Assembly (NCBI RefSeq): GCF_900168045.1
Contig: NZ_FUYY01000001.1
Coordinates: forward strand, 186,001-250,000
DNA: 64,000 bases
Origin: Salegentibacter holothuriorum
Lineage (GTDB): Bacteria > Bacteroidota > Bacteroidia > Flavobacteriales > Flavobacteriaceae
Direction: 5' to 3'
The position numbers were made by a program, and so were the translations under genes. Of the stretch, positions 35,364 through 43,468 are shown in pieces. The notes under the pieces are model-generated. The model saw only the letters and a list, made by a program, of their open reading frames with translations, ran no database searches and was not told the origin of the DNA. The first letter of the stretch is position 1; every line of letters begins with the position of its first letter.

Positions 35364-35440
35364 TTACATAAATGCTGACGATATAGATCTAAAGGCGCTA
35401 TATCTGCATCTATGTAAAATAGAACAGAAAAAGTTCTATT
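35364..35440. other. Two adjacent long hairpins in a 324-base gap
   Basis: A long imperfect inverted repeat, TTACATAAATGC..GATATAG (35364-35386) pairing with CTATATC.TGCATCTATGTAA (35398-35417), is followed at once by AATAGAAC-N7-GTTCTATT (35418-35440). The motif TATGTAAAATAGAA occurs at 35411 and again near 35482, and a -7-like TATATTTG sits at 35460 on the plus strand. No ORF. On the minus strand a T-rich tract follows the large hairpin, so it may be a 3' UTR or terminator of the DUF4251 gene, or a small RNA. Confidence 0.5.
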
Positions 35441-35528
35441 CGCCGTTTTACTCATATATTATATTTGCACTATAATTTATATTATGTAAAATAGAAAATT
35501 TAATCCCAGATCTACTATTTATTTAGAA

Positions 35529-36026
35529 CTATTCCTTAGCCTTCTCTTTAAGCTTACCTATTTTGCCCTGATAGGAAATAAAGGAACGCTGGCTACTATT
35601 TACCCTGGTATTTACAGTTCCTTCGGGATAAATGTTGATGGTAAAATCCAGGTCTTCACTATCCTGCCTGGCCGAAAATTCAATGATTTGTGTGTTTTTA
35701 TTATCTCTGCTAATTTCAAGATCTTTTAAGGGTCCATTGTATATAATACCACCCTCATTATTATAACCACCTCCGGAAAAGCGTTCTCCAAAAAATGGTA
35801 GAAACAAATTCACTGAATCTTTTTTAAACCTTATGAAGTTCGGATTCCCAATAAGGTTAATACGACTACCACTCATGGGGTTTAACCAGTCGTGTTCTAT
35901 TTCAAATTGGCGACTTTCTACCAATTGATTGGTTTTTTCCACTTTGGCAGCATCTACGCTACTACCGCAATTTTGAAATAGAATTAGTGATAGTATTATA
36001 ATTATATAGTGTGAATACCGTCTCAT
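35529..36026 (-). CDS. DUF4251 domain lipoprotein
   Basis: 165 residues from the ATG at 36024-36026; an upstream TTG is possible. Lipoprotein signal with lipobox LFQNC (Cys at about residue 20). The mature part is DUF4251: SRQFEIEHDWLNPMSGSRINLIGNPNFIRF, then LPFFGERFSGGGYN, a beta-rich fold. It should sit in the outer or inner membrane facing the periplasm. Function unknown. Confidence 0.88.
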   Translation of the reverse strand: MRRYSHYIIIILSLILFQNCGSSVDAAKVEKTNQLVESRQFEIEHDWLNPMSGSRINLIGNPNFIRFKKDSVNLFLPFFGERFSGGGYNNEGGIIYNGPLKDLEISRDNKNTQIIEFSARQDSEDLDFTINIYPEGTVNTRVNSSQRSFISYQGKIGKLKEKAKE

Positions 36027-36097
36027 ATATTTTATTATCAAGGTGTTAATACAAGTTACGAACTTTAAAAGGAGTTTAATCTTAATAGAATTCTAAA

Positions 36098-36150
36098 TTA
36101 TTTAATCGATAATCGGGATTTAAATGCTCCGAGGATTGTCTCGAAACCTA
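36098..36150 (+). repeat. Dispersed intergenic repeat, family 1, copy F (half copy)
   Basis: Carries TTATTTAATCGATAATCGGG, then ATTTAAATGCTCCGAGG and TGTCTCGAAACC, the first half of copy C. The second half is not recognisable in the following 60 bases. Confidence 0.6.
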
Positions 36151-36238
36151 AAAAAAATGTATTAAATGTCTAGTTGACTTGACTGAAAGTAATTTACTTA
36201 AAAACATTCTTAAACCTTTCCTAAGAATGGCTTAATTG

Positions 36239-36266
36239 TTTGTATAATCGGTGAATAATAGGTTTC
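36239..36266 (+). promoter_or_regulatory. Candidate promoter of the hibernation factor gene
   Basis: TTTG at 36239-36242 and TAGGTTTC at 36259-36266, 16 bases apart, resemble the -33/-7 pair with one mismatch in the -7 element; the ATG is 26 bases downstream. Confidence 0.35.
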
Positions 36267-36291
36267 TTGGCACTACAAAATATTATTATTT

Positions 36292-36597
36292 ATGGAAGCA
36301 ATATATCAGTTTGTAAAACTAGAAAAAAGTGAAAGCCTACAGGAATTCGCACAAAAAAAATTGGATAAATTAGAAGTGAAATACGATTTTATCGTTAGAG
36401 CTGAAGTTTATTTTAAAAAGCAAGAAGGGCAAGATCCAAATGGCTATATATGTAATATTAAATTAAGTGTTCCAGGGCCACAACTTTTTGCCGAATCTAA
36501 CGAAAATTCTTACGAGGCTGCGACAGCAGAAACTGTAAAAGATCTTGATAGGCAATTGGCTAAGAAAAAAAGCCAAATGAAAACACATGCTAATTAA
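36292..36597 (+). CDS. hpf: Ribosome hibernation-promoting factor (HPF/YfiA family)
   Basis: 101 residues, short type. Binds the 30S subunit at the decoding centre in stationary phase and inactivates ribosomes. Conserved features: SLQEFAQKKLDKLEVKYDFIVRAEVYFK, CNIKLSVPGPQLFAESNENSYEAA, and the final basic DLDRQLAKKKSQ. It lacks the C-terminal dimerisation domain of long HPF. A lone gene with a good terminator. Confidence 0.92.
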   Translation: MEAIYQFVKLEKSESLQEFAQKKLDKLEVKYDFIVRAEVYFKKQEGQDPNGYICNIKLSVPGPQLFAESNENSYEAATAETVKDLDRQLAKKKSQMKTHAN

Positions 36598-36654
36598 ACA
36601 GTAATAAACTATCTCGCGCTAGATTATCGCGTAAATTTTAGTTTAATGCATAAA

Positions 36655-36685
36655 AAACCCTGATGCTAAAAACATCAGGGTTTTT
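36655..36685. terminator. Rho-independent terminator, bidirectional
   Basis: Stem CCCTGATG / CATCAGGG (36658-36665 and 36673-36680), 7-base A-rich loop, T run after it and A run before it; shared by the convergent hpf and aconitase genes. Confidence 0.92.
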
Positions 36686-36741
36686 CAATTTTTTATAAAT
36701 CTGTTTCAGTATCTAAGCTGAACCAATTCCAAAGGGAATTC

Positions 36742-38763
36742 TTATTTAGTATCAGTTTCATCAGCATCCATAGCCTGGCCTTCACCAAGTTCATTGGCCT
36801 CAATACGTTCTTTAAATTCGTTGATTATTCCACCTTTCATTAGAATATTAATTTGCCTATCGCTCATACTATGCCTGGTTTCAAAAGACACTTTCTCGCC
36901 ATTAGCTTTTTTTACAATGACCTTAATATTATTACGGTTTTTAATGTCTTCCCTAAGATTTTTAAAGATCACCTGGTCGTCTTGTTCTATTTTATCGAAG
37001 TCTGAAATGTCGATAAACTCTAAGGGAAGAATTCCAAAGTTTACCAGGTTCTGCCATGCAATCCTTGCATAACTGTTGGCAATCACCGCCACCTGGCCTA
37101 AATATTTTGGGGCAATAGCAGCATGTTCCCTACTGGAACCTTGTGCATAATTATCTTTTGCCACAACTATATGCCCACCGTGTTCTCCTTTAGCTTTCAT
37201 TGCACGATCATAGAAGGTTTCGTCAATTACTGTATAGGAGAATTTACTAATTTCCGGTAGGTTACTTCTAAATGGCAGCACCTCTGCTCCTGCCTTCAAA
37301 ATTTCATCAGTCGAAATATTATCTCCCATTTTTAGCATAACAGGAACGCTGTAATGATCTTGCATAGGTTCAATATATGGAAGCGATTTAATGTTAGGCC
37401 CTTTTTGAAGTTCAACTTTAGAACCGTCTTCTGGCGGAGCTACTAACATATCATCTTTAATAATATGAAATTCGGGGTATTCAAACTTAGGATATTTCAT
37501 ATCGTAAAGTTTTTCCAAATCTCTGGGATCGGTAATTTTACCCGTTAATGCAGAAGCCGCCGCAGTTTCAGGGCTACATAAATGAACCTGATCGTCCTTG
37601 GTTCCAGAACGGTCCGGGAAGTTTCTTGGCATGGTACGTAAACTAATAGTACCAGATGCAGGTGCCTGTCCCATACCTATACAACCCATACAACCAGATT
37701 GATGAAAACGAGCTCCTGCCTTTATTAAGTTAGCAAAAGCCCGGTTATCTATCATATTTTGAATTATTTGTCTGGAGGTTGGGTTAACATCAAAAGACAC
37801 ATCACTACTCACCGCTTTATCTTCAACAATAGCTCCCGCGATCCAGAAATCTCTTAATCCCGGATTTGCTGAAGAACCAATAACCACCTGGCTAATGGGT
37901 TTCCCCGCAACTTCACTTACCGGTACAACATTCCCGGGGCTGGTTGGCAGTGCGATAAGGGGAACGAGATCGTCTAAAATAATTTCTTCATGAAGATCGT
38001 ATTCACAGCCTTCATCAGCTACTAATTCTCTCCAGTCGTCCTCTCTTTTCTGAGATTTCAGGAATCTTTTTGTTTCTTCATCACTGGGGAAAACAGTGGT
38101 TGTAGCACCAAGTTCTGCACCCATATTGGCAATCACGTGGCGATCCATAGCGCTTAAATTTTTAAGGCCATCACCATAATATTCTATTACTTTTCCAACT
38201 CCACCTTTTACATCGTGGCGACGTAACATTTCAAGAATTACATCTTTTGCACTCACCCAATCCGGTAAATTCCCGGTAAGTTTAACACCCCATACTTCGG
38301 GCATTTTCACAAAATAAGGCTGGCCCGCAATTGCGGCCGCAACATCAAGTCCGCCAGTACCAATGGCGAGCATTCCTAAAGATCCTGCTGCAGGGGTGTG
38401 ACTATCTGAACCAACCATGGTTTTTCCCGGTTTACCAAAGCGCTCCATATGTACAGGGTGACTTACACCATTTCCTGGCCTACTATACCAAAGTCCGAAT
38501 TTTTGCGCGGCTGAAAGTAAAAACAAATGGTCATCGGCATTTTTAAAATCGGTTTGCAGTAAGTTGTGATCTACATATTGAACTGCAACTTCTGTTTGTG
38601 CTTTATCTAATCCCATAGCTTCTAATTCCAGTTGCACGAGTGTTCCTGTTGCATCTTGAAGCAAAGCCTGATCTATTTTTATTCCAATTTCTTTTCCCGG
38701 AATCATTTCTCCTTTGAGTAAATGCTCCTTAATTAATTTTTGAGTTACGTTTAATTTAGACAT
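36742..38763 (-). CDS. Aconitate hydratase (short, Aquifex-type AcnA-like)
   Basis: 673 residues, shorter than classical AcnA (about 890) or AcnB. Isomerises citrate to isocitrate in the TCA cycle using a [4Fe-4S] cluster. Cluster ligands are probably the two Cys of GCMGCIG (around residue 358-364) and the Cys of HLCSPETAAASAL further on; MVGSDSHTPAAGSLGMLAIG is the aconitase signature, and the C-terminal swivel domain has KDNYAQGSSREHAAIAPKYL. Monocistronic, with a terminator on its 3' side. Confidence 0.92.
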   Translation of the reverse strand: MSKLNVTQKLIKEHLLKGEMIPGKEIGIKIDQALLQDATGTLVQLELEAMGLDKAQTEVAVQYVDHNLLQTDFKNADDHLFLLSAAQKFGLWYSRPGNGVSHPVHMERFGKPGKTMVGSDSHTPAAGSLGMLAIGTGGLDVAAAIAGQPYFVKMPEVWGVKLTGNLPDWVSAKDVILEMLRRHDVKGGVGKVIEYYGDGLKNLSAMDRHVIANMGAELGATTTVFPSDEETKRFLKSQKREDDWRELVADEGCEYDLHEEIILDDLVPLIALPTSPGNVVPVSEVAGKPISQVVIGSSANPGLRDFWIAGAIVEDKAVSSDVSFDVNPTSRQIIQNMIDNRAFANLIKAGARFHQSGCMGCIGMGQAPASGTISLRTMPRNFPDRSGTKDDQVHLCSPETAAASALTGKITDPRDLEKLYDMKYPKFEYPEFHIIKDDMLVAPPEDGSKVELQKGPNIKSLPYIEPMQDHYSVPVMLKMGDNISTDEILKAGAEVLPFRSNLPEISKFSYTVIDETFYDRAMKAKGEHGGHIVVAKDNYAQGSSREHAAIAPKYLGQVAVIANSYARIAWQNLVNFGILPLEFIDISDFDKIEQDDQVIFKNLREDIKNRNNIKVIVKKANGEKVSFETRHSMSDRQINILMKGGIINEFKERIEANELGEGQAMDADETDTK

Positions 38764-38869
38764 AATTGGTTAATTTTAAGCTTTAAAATATTACAATTTA
38801 TAGGATATGTAAGCGCGTTTAACATTATCTTATATCTTAAAACCAAGACTTAACTTCTTTATTAGTGAA

Positions 38870-38963
38870 AAACTTCGGGGCAAGCTCACGAAGCATTGTT
38901 ATTGGAAAATATAATCTGATTTCGAGGCAAGCCTCCGAGCATTTAATCTCGATTATCGAGTAA
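38870..38963 (-). repeat. Dispersed intergenic repeat, family 1, copy G (inverted)
   Basis: A full copy in reverse orientation: AAACTTCGGGGCAAGCTCAC, GAAGCATTGTTATTGG, A/T centre, ATTTCGAGGCAAGCCTCC and the end AATCTCGATTATCGAGTAAA. With copy C it gives the best idea of the consensus. It lies between the aconitase gene and the terminator at 38972. Confidence 0.75.
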
Positions 38964-38971
38964 AACTTTGC

Positions 38972-39021
38972 TAAATAAAAAAAGCCATAAATATAGAAGG
39001 TACTCCTTCCCTATTTATGGC
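38972..39021 (-). terminator. Terminator of the polyketide operon end
   Basis: Stem GCCATAAATA / TATTTATGGC (38984-38993 and 39012-39021) with a second inner stem GAAGG/CCTTC, followed on the minus strand by a long T-rich run (complement of 38974-38983). It ends transcription coming from 39122-46354. Confidence 0.85.
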
Positions 39022-39032
39022 AGTTTTCTAAA

Positions 39033-39112
39033 AAGCCGTTTGAAAAATAACCATTGGAATATTCTGAACTCCTGGTTGTGAAATACTCTACCGGTTATTT
39101 TCGAAACAGCTT
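39033..39112 (+). repeat. Family 2-like palindromic repeat, short copy 4
   Basis: Inverted ends GCCGTTTGAAAAATAACC / GGTTATTTTCGAAACAGC and an ATTCTGAACTCCTGG centre reminiscent of copies 1-3, but only about 80 bases. It lies between the MBL-like gene and the terminator. Confidence 0.5.
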
Positions 39113-39121
39113 ATTATATTT

Positions 39122-39838
39122 TTATTTCTTACTTAGTGAATTTAAAATATCGGTTTGTTGACCTTCTTCAATATTAAAGCCCGGTTTCCCTTTTCTAGGG
39201 AATAAATAAGCGAACTCTTCATCAAAAGCGCTCCAGCTTCCAGCCAAACCAAAATCGTCGTTAGATTTATCCATTTTTGGTCTTTTAAAAGTATTTAGAT
39301 CAGAATCATAAGTAGAACCTTCAGCATCTTCACCCGGGAACAACATGCCATCATTAACTTCAGAATAAATAATAACAGAAGCTCCACCGTTTCCAGGCAG
39401 ATCAAATACTTTTAGACCAAAGTCTTTTAGCACACCTTTTCTTTCGGTGATATCTTTTGTTTTAAAACTGTCTTTAAAATTATTGCGTGGATGTGCAAAG
39501 ATTGGTGCGCCGCCGGCATCTTCAGAAATTGTTTTTAAATCGGCGTAGGCATCTTTTAAAATATGATCGCAGGTAATTAAAATACCTTTTATTTTATAGC
39601 CATCATTTACCAGTTTTTTTACCGCCTCTTTGGTAGTTTCTTCAACCACATCAATAAGTAAAATATCCTGTCTATTTATATGTCTAATGGCATAACCCTG
39701 GTTAAAAACACCATCTTTTTCTTCACCTTTTATAATAAAAGTATCCGGTATTAATTTTAAAAATTTACCGGTTTCACCTTTTTGAACAAATTCGGCACTT
39801 TGGCTGTGCAGCACTTCCATCTTATCAACAGTCTTCAT
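39122..39838 (-). CDS. Degenerate metallo-beta-lactamase-fold-like protein
   Basis: 238 residues from the ATG at 39836-39838; a GTG 19 codons upstream also opens the frame. The order IRHINRQDILLIDVVEE, ILITCDHILKDAY, PIFAHPRNNF, VFDLPGNGGASVIIY and GMLFPGED follows the strand order of MBL-fold hydrolases, but the zinc motif HxHxDH is replaced by CDHILKDAY and the PGH motif by PGN. It would not bind the usual metals, so it is probably non-catalytic or adapted. Last gene of the PKS operon strand, 74 bases after the phosphopantetheinyl transferase; membership is likely but not certain. Confidence 0.6.
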   Translation of the reverse strand: MKTVDKMEVLHSQSAEFVQKGETGKFLKLIPDTFIIKGEEKDGVFNQGYAIRHINRQDILLIDVVEETTKEAVKKLVNDGYKIKGILITCDHILKDAYADLKTISEDAGGAPIFAHPRNNFKDSFKTKDITERKGVLKDFGLKVFDLPGNGGASVIIYSEVNDGMLFPGEDAEGSTYDSDLNTFKRPKMDKSNDDFGLAGSWSAFDEEFAYLFPRKGKPGFNIEEGQQTDILNSLSKK

Positions 39839-39912
39839 AATCAAAATCGTTTTATAATTAGTTGTTTCAAGATACAAATAAGGTGAGGCTTTCACAATGC
39901 CGAAATCAGGTT

Positions 39913-40476
39913 TTAGGACATATTTAACGAGAGCGCATAGGCTGAATAATTCCCATGATGGGAAAGGCTAAATGGAATTTGCAGATTATCACCCAGATAA
40001 GTTATAAATGGAATTCCCTGTATACTTTTACTAATGTTAATAGATGCTAATGGAAGAGAATAATGTTTAGCTATGTTTTGAAGCAGCAAGGAACGAATAT
40101 TTTCTTTTTCTGAAAAATATGAAAACTCGGTATTGGCAGTATAACTATGAATTTTACTCGGGAATAATTCTGAAGTTGTTTCAAAAGCTTCATCTTTAAA
40201 GGAGACCTCCCCCCTCGCCTTTTCTGAAGTTAATTGAGTCAACGTACAATTAAAATGCCTGGGATTATAAAATCGATCTAGCTTATATTTTCGCTGTACA
40301 GCTTTATAGACCGCTTCTTTCATACTCCACAATAGCCATAGGCTTGATTCCCTATTTTGACTGCATTCAATAAAACTTTGTTCTTCTTCCGTAAATAACT
40401 TCTGAATAAAGCCCTGCCGTTGCCAATTACTTTGTTTGTGTGCTAAATTTAGATCAATTATATCGTTACCTATCAC
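39913..40476 (-). CDS. 4'-phosphopantetheinyl transferase superfamily protein
   Basis: 187 residues starting at a GTG that overlaps the ACP stop by four bases (GTGA). It transfers phosphopantetheine from CoA to the Ser of an acyl carrier protein. IGNDIIDLN at 2-10 gives the first Mg-binding Asp; WSMKEAVYK at 50-58 holds the second acidic residue and Lys. Compact, AcpS-like in its start but longer. Coupling with the ACP gene implies that this ACP is its substrate. Confidence 0.88.
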   Translation of the reverse strand: MIGNDIIDLNLAHKQSNWQRQGFIQKLFTEEEQSFIECSQNRESSLWLLWSMKEAVYKAVQRKYKLDRFYNPRHFNCTLTQLTSEKARGEVSFKDEAFETTSELFPSKIHSYTANTEFSYFSEKENIRSLLLQNIAKHYSLPLASINISKSIQGIPFITYLGDNLQIPFSLSHHGNYSAYALSLNMS

Positions 40477-40727
40477 GCTGAAGCCAGTTTGCGCTCAATG
40501 ATGTTTTTGGCATCGCCTACAGTCATCATTCCATTCATAGAATCGTTGTCTATTTCTATATCAAACTCGTCTTCCACATCTAAAATAACATCTACCAGGT
40601 TGGCCGAATTTACTTCCAGGTCTTTTATGAAATCGGTTTCTTCATTAAAATTTTCCAGCCCTTCTTTTCTTTGAACATAAGGGCTAACAATTTTTTTTAG
40701 GGAGTCTAATATTTCTTTTTCTTTCAT
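40473..40727 (-). CDS. Acyl carrier protein of the polyketide operon
   Basis: 84 residues. The phosphopantetheine site is Ser41 in LEVNSANLVDVILDVED; Asp of the usual DSL is Asn here, an uncommon variant, and Leu is Ala. The helix 2 acidic face (DVEDEFDIEI) is normal. It should carry growing acyl chains for the neighbouring ketosynthase, dehydratase and reductase. It overlaps the phosphopantetheinyl transferase gene by four bases; about 125 bases separate it from the ketosynthase gene. Confidence 0.9.
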   Translation of the reverse strand: MKEKEILDSLKKIVSPYVQRKEGLENFNEETDFIKDLEVNSANLVDVILDVEDEFDIEIDNDSMNGMMTVGDAKNIIERKLASA

Positions 40728-40851
40728 TGGTTTAAAGTTTATGCCTCAAAGGGAATTTGTCACAGTCTTATAATCATTGCTCTGTGTTGCATTATTTGCG
40801 TCCTGCATCATGCTGGCTTCATTTCTTAATAACTTTTTTTGAATCCGAATT

Positions 40852-42114
40852 TTATATCTTTTTAAAAATAACCACTGCGTTTACATCTCCAAAACCAAAA
40901 CTGGATTTTGCCAGAATATTCACAGGTTTTTCTAAAGTTTTACGCGGCACTTTTTCTTCGGAAATCAGTGCTGAAATTTCAGGATTAAGATCTTCACAGT
41001 TAGTGTTTCCGAAGATAAAATTTTTATCTATTTGCAGCACGCTGGCCACACATTCTATACTTCCCGAAGCTGCAAGGCAATGACCCGTCATTCCTTTTAA
41101 TGAATTTATATACGGAAAATCATCATTTTTCAAGGCTGTTTTCCAATTTTCTATTTCCGTTGTATCTCTTGTCGTGGCAGTTAGATGTCCATTAATCACA
41201 TCAATTTCTTCTGCTGAAATTCCCGAAAATTGAATTGCATCCTTAATACACCTAATTACCGCTTCACTATTGGCGGCGGTCATACTTCCACCGCCACGTT
41301 GACCTCCACTATTCGCAGCTCCTCCTAAAACCTCACAATATATTTTTGCGCCTCTAGCTTTAGCCGTTTCGTAATCCTCCAGCACCAATGCTCCTGCTCC
41401 ACTTCCCGGCACAAAACCGGCGGCTGATGCGCTCATTGGGCGGGAAGCTTCGGTAGGATTTGCATTATATTTTGAAGGTAAAATACGCATCGCATCAAAA
41501 CCACCCCAAATATATGGACCGTGATCGCTGCAACTGCCTACCAGCATTCGCTTGGCTTTCCCGGCGGCAATTCTTTCAAAACCCATCAGCAAGGCTTCTG
41601 TACCTGTTGTACAGGCCGATGAGTTAGTGGTTACCTGGTTGCCACAACCTAATTTTCCGCCTAAATAAGCGCTAATTCCACTTGCCATAGTTTGCATCAC
41701 GCTGGTGCTGCCTAATCTTCTGGTTTTCCCGGCATCTATTAAATGAATCGCTTCGCGGAATTTATCAACTCCTAAAATTCCTGTACCGAAAATGATTCCG
41801 CTGTCCCAATCTGGTTGTTCGTTCTCTTCAATTTTTAGTCCTGCATCTTTCCAGGCATCTGTTCCTGCAATTACTCCATAAACAATCCCGCTGGAATTGA
41901 GTCCGCGTAGCTGCAAGGGCGTAAAATATTCTGCTATTTTTTCTTCTGAAATTTGTGGTTTTCCTGCAATCTGGCAACTGAAGTTTAAATCTTTCAGTTC
42001 TTCTTCAAATCTAATCCCGCTTTCTCCATTACGAATCGCATCTTCAAAATTGGCTAAACCTACCGCATTTGGTGCAACCACTCCCATTCCTGTAACAACT
42101 ACTCGTTTTTTCAT
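40852..42114 (-). CDS. Beta-ketoacyl-ACP synthase (KAS II/FabF-like)
   Basis: 420 residues. Condensing enzyme with a thiolase fold; the triad appears as Cys168 (TNSSACTTG), His310 (INGHLTATTRD, in place of the usual NAHGTST) and His345 (GMTGHCLAASG), with Lys340. The second histidine motif is altered in its flanks, which resembles secondary-metabolite ketosynthases rather than housekeeping FabF. Expected to elongate acyl-ACP for the operon product. It is separated from the dehydratase gene by a family 1 repeat. Confidence 0.88.
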   Translation of the reverse strand: MKKRVVVTGMGVVAPNAVGLANFEDAIRNGESGIRFEEELKDLNFSCQIAGKPQISEEKIAEYFTPLQLRGLNSSGIVYGVIAGTDAWKDAGLKIEENEQPDWDSGIIFGTGILGVDKFREAIHLIDAGKTRRLGSTSVMQTMASGISAYLGGKLGCGNQVTTNSSACTTGTEALLMGFERIAAGKAKRMLVGSCSDHGPYIWGGFDAMRILPSKYNANPTEASRPMSASAAGFVPGSGAGALVLEDYETAKARGAKIYCEVLGGAANSGGQRGGGSMTAANSEAVIRCIKDAIQFSGISAEEIDVINGHLTATTRDTTEIENWKTALKNDDFPYINSLKGMTGHCLAASGSIECVASVLQIDKNFIFGNTNCEDLNPEISALISEEKVPRKTLEKPVNILAKSSFGFGDVNAVVIFKKI

Positions 42115-42134
42115 TAAAAAGCTTTCTAAACAGT

Positions 42135-42235
42135 TTTACGCGATAATCGAGATTTAATGTTCCGAGGCTTAACTCGAAACCAACGATAAATTTCTTATTT
42201 AATTTTTCCTGGAATTGTCCCCAGCTAGTTTACTT
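42135..42235 (+). repeat. Dispersed intergenic repeat, family 1, copy H, entering a coding region
   Basis: ACGCGATAATCGAGATTTAA, GTTCCGAGGCTTAACTCG, A/T centre, then CTGGAATTGTCCCCAGCTAG and TTTACT. The final part lies inside the 3' end of the dehydratase gene (stop at 42199-42201), so the repeat supplies about the last 12 codons and the stop. The central stem TCCTGG..CCAG is compensated. Confidence 0.6.
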
Positions 42236-42666
42236 TTTATCATTCCGGCGATCTTTCCACGACAGATTAATTTTTCTGTTTTATCATACATTCTTACTTC
42301 GCATTTTAGTTTATTGAATCTAAAAAACAACTTTTCAGAAACTACTTTTACCGTTTCCCCCGGAAAAACCGGCAGGTAAAAATCAACTTCCGAAGAACTC
42401 ATGGCCAGTTCAATTTCCTGTGATTCGTTTACCTGATCTTCAAGAAGAAAAATTCCCAGGGAAACCACACCAATTTGCGCCATACATTCGGTTAAAATCA
42501 CGCCTGGGGTTACCGGATTATTCTTAAAATGACCTTTATAAAAAAAGGAATCTACCGGAAAGGTATAGAGGCCTTCTGCAGATTTCTCATCCACTTTTAA
42601 TAACTCATCTACAAATAGAAATGGTTTGGTGTACGGCAGCTTTTGGAGGATATTGTTATAATTCAC
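42199..42666 (-). CDS. FabZ/FabA-like 3-hydroxyacyl-ACP dehydratase (hotdog fold)
   Basis: 155 residues starting at a GTG seven bases after the SDR stop. Active-site His46 in GHFKNNPVTPGVILTECMAQ with Glu60, the FabZ/FabA pattern. It should dehydrate 3-hydroxyacyl chains on the operon ACP. The final residues (about KSKLAGDNSRKN) are encoded by a family 1 repeat, so the natural C-terminus was probably a little shorter or different. Part of the type III PKS operon. Confidence 0.85.
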   Translation of the reverse strand: MNYNNILQKLPYTKPFLFVDELLKVDEKSAEGLYTFPVDSFFYKGHFKNNPVTPGVILTECMAQIGVVSLGIFLLEDQVNESQEIELAMSSSEVDFYLPVFPGETVKVVSEKLFFRFNKLKCEVRMYDKTEKLICRGKIAGMIKSKLAGDNSRKN

Positions 42667-42673
42667 GCAGTAT

Positions 42674-43468
42674 TTATTTTAAGTGTTCCCCGCCATTAAC
42701 GGGAATAATGGTTCCGGTAATCCAACTGGCTTCGTCTTTACTCAATAAATAGACAACATTTGCAACATCTTTAGGTACAGTAAGTCTTTTAAAGGGATTA
42801 TGCTTTAGAGCGTGTACTCTCAGAGTTTCATTACCGGGAATCATTTGAAAAGACCGGGTAACCGTGACACCAGCCTGAATGCAGTTTGCTCTAATGCCGT
42901 GAGAAGCAAACTCCAGGGCAATACTTCTGGTTATGGCTTCCAGTGCAACCTTTGCTGCTGAAACAGCTGCATAATTAGCCCAGGCCTTTTTATTGCCTTC
43001 ACTGGTAAAAGAAACAATCCTGGCATCTTTTGCAAAAAGTCCCGATTTGAAAATAGCTTTTGTCCAATCGTAAAGACTAATGGCCATTGCATCTATAGTA
43101 ATCTGGAAATCTATATTTTCCAAAGTAGGCTCTTCACCTGTCATTGGCTTAAGATTTCCTTTAGAAATACTATGCACTAAAGTTCGTACTTTACCTTCTT
43201 TTCCAAGAATTTCAGAGATTTCCTCAATAAGTTCACCTCTTTTTTCAGCATTAGTGGCGTCAACATTAAAACTTTCAAACTTTACATCTTGCTCTCTAAT
43301 ATCTTCAAAAGCTTCTTCAATTTCAGCAATATCGGCTCGTCTGTCTCTATGAATAATTATTATATTCATTCCGTGATGCGCCAGTTTTCGGGCTGTAGCA
43401 AAACCAAGACCCGTACTTCCGCCTAAGATAATTGCCCAATAATTACGATCTTTAAAATCTGTTACCAT
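42674..43468 (-). CDS. SDR oxidoreductase with enoyl-ACP reductase-type active site
   Basis: 264 residues. Cofactor loop LGGSTGLGFA at about 15-24. The catalytic motif is NYAAVSAAKVALEA, with Tyr and Lys six residues apart (Y-x6-K) as in FabI/InhA and not Y-x3-K as in ketoreductases; the C-terminal TGTIIPVNGG is shared by both groups. Best reading: an enoyl reductase partner of the dehydratase and ketosynthase, while the operon lacks an obvious ketoreductase. It overlaps the PKS gene by seven bases. Confidence 0.82.
   Translation of the reverse strand: MVTDFKDRNYWAIILGGSTGLGFATARKLAHHGMNIIIIHRDRRADIAEIEEAFEDIREQDVKFESFNVDATNAEKRGELIEEISEILGKEGKVRTLVHSISKGNLKPMTGEEPTLENIDFQITIDAMAISLYDWTKAIFKSGLFAKDARIVSFTSEGNKKAWANYAAVSAAKVALEAITRSIALEFASHGIRANCIQAGVTVTRSFQMIPGNETLRVHALKHNPFKRLTVPKDVANVVYLLSKDEASWITGTIIPVNGGEHLK

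Noticed and set aside
35460-35467. TATATTTG as a promoter for a plus-strand gene
   Set aside because: No ORF follows on the plus strand before the antisense DUF4251 gene; kept only as part of the structured region.
39033-39112. Palindrome considered as the sole operon terminator
   Set aside because: The stronger stem with a T run at 38972-39021 fits better; the palindrome resembles family 2 repeats.
40757-41083. 108-codon plus-strand ORF over the end of the ketosynthase gene
   Set aside because: Shadow of the opposite strand; no family features and no start signals.
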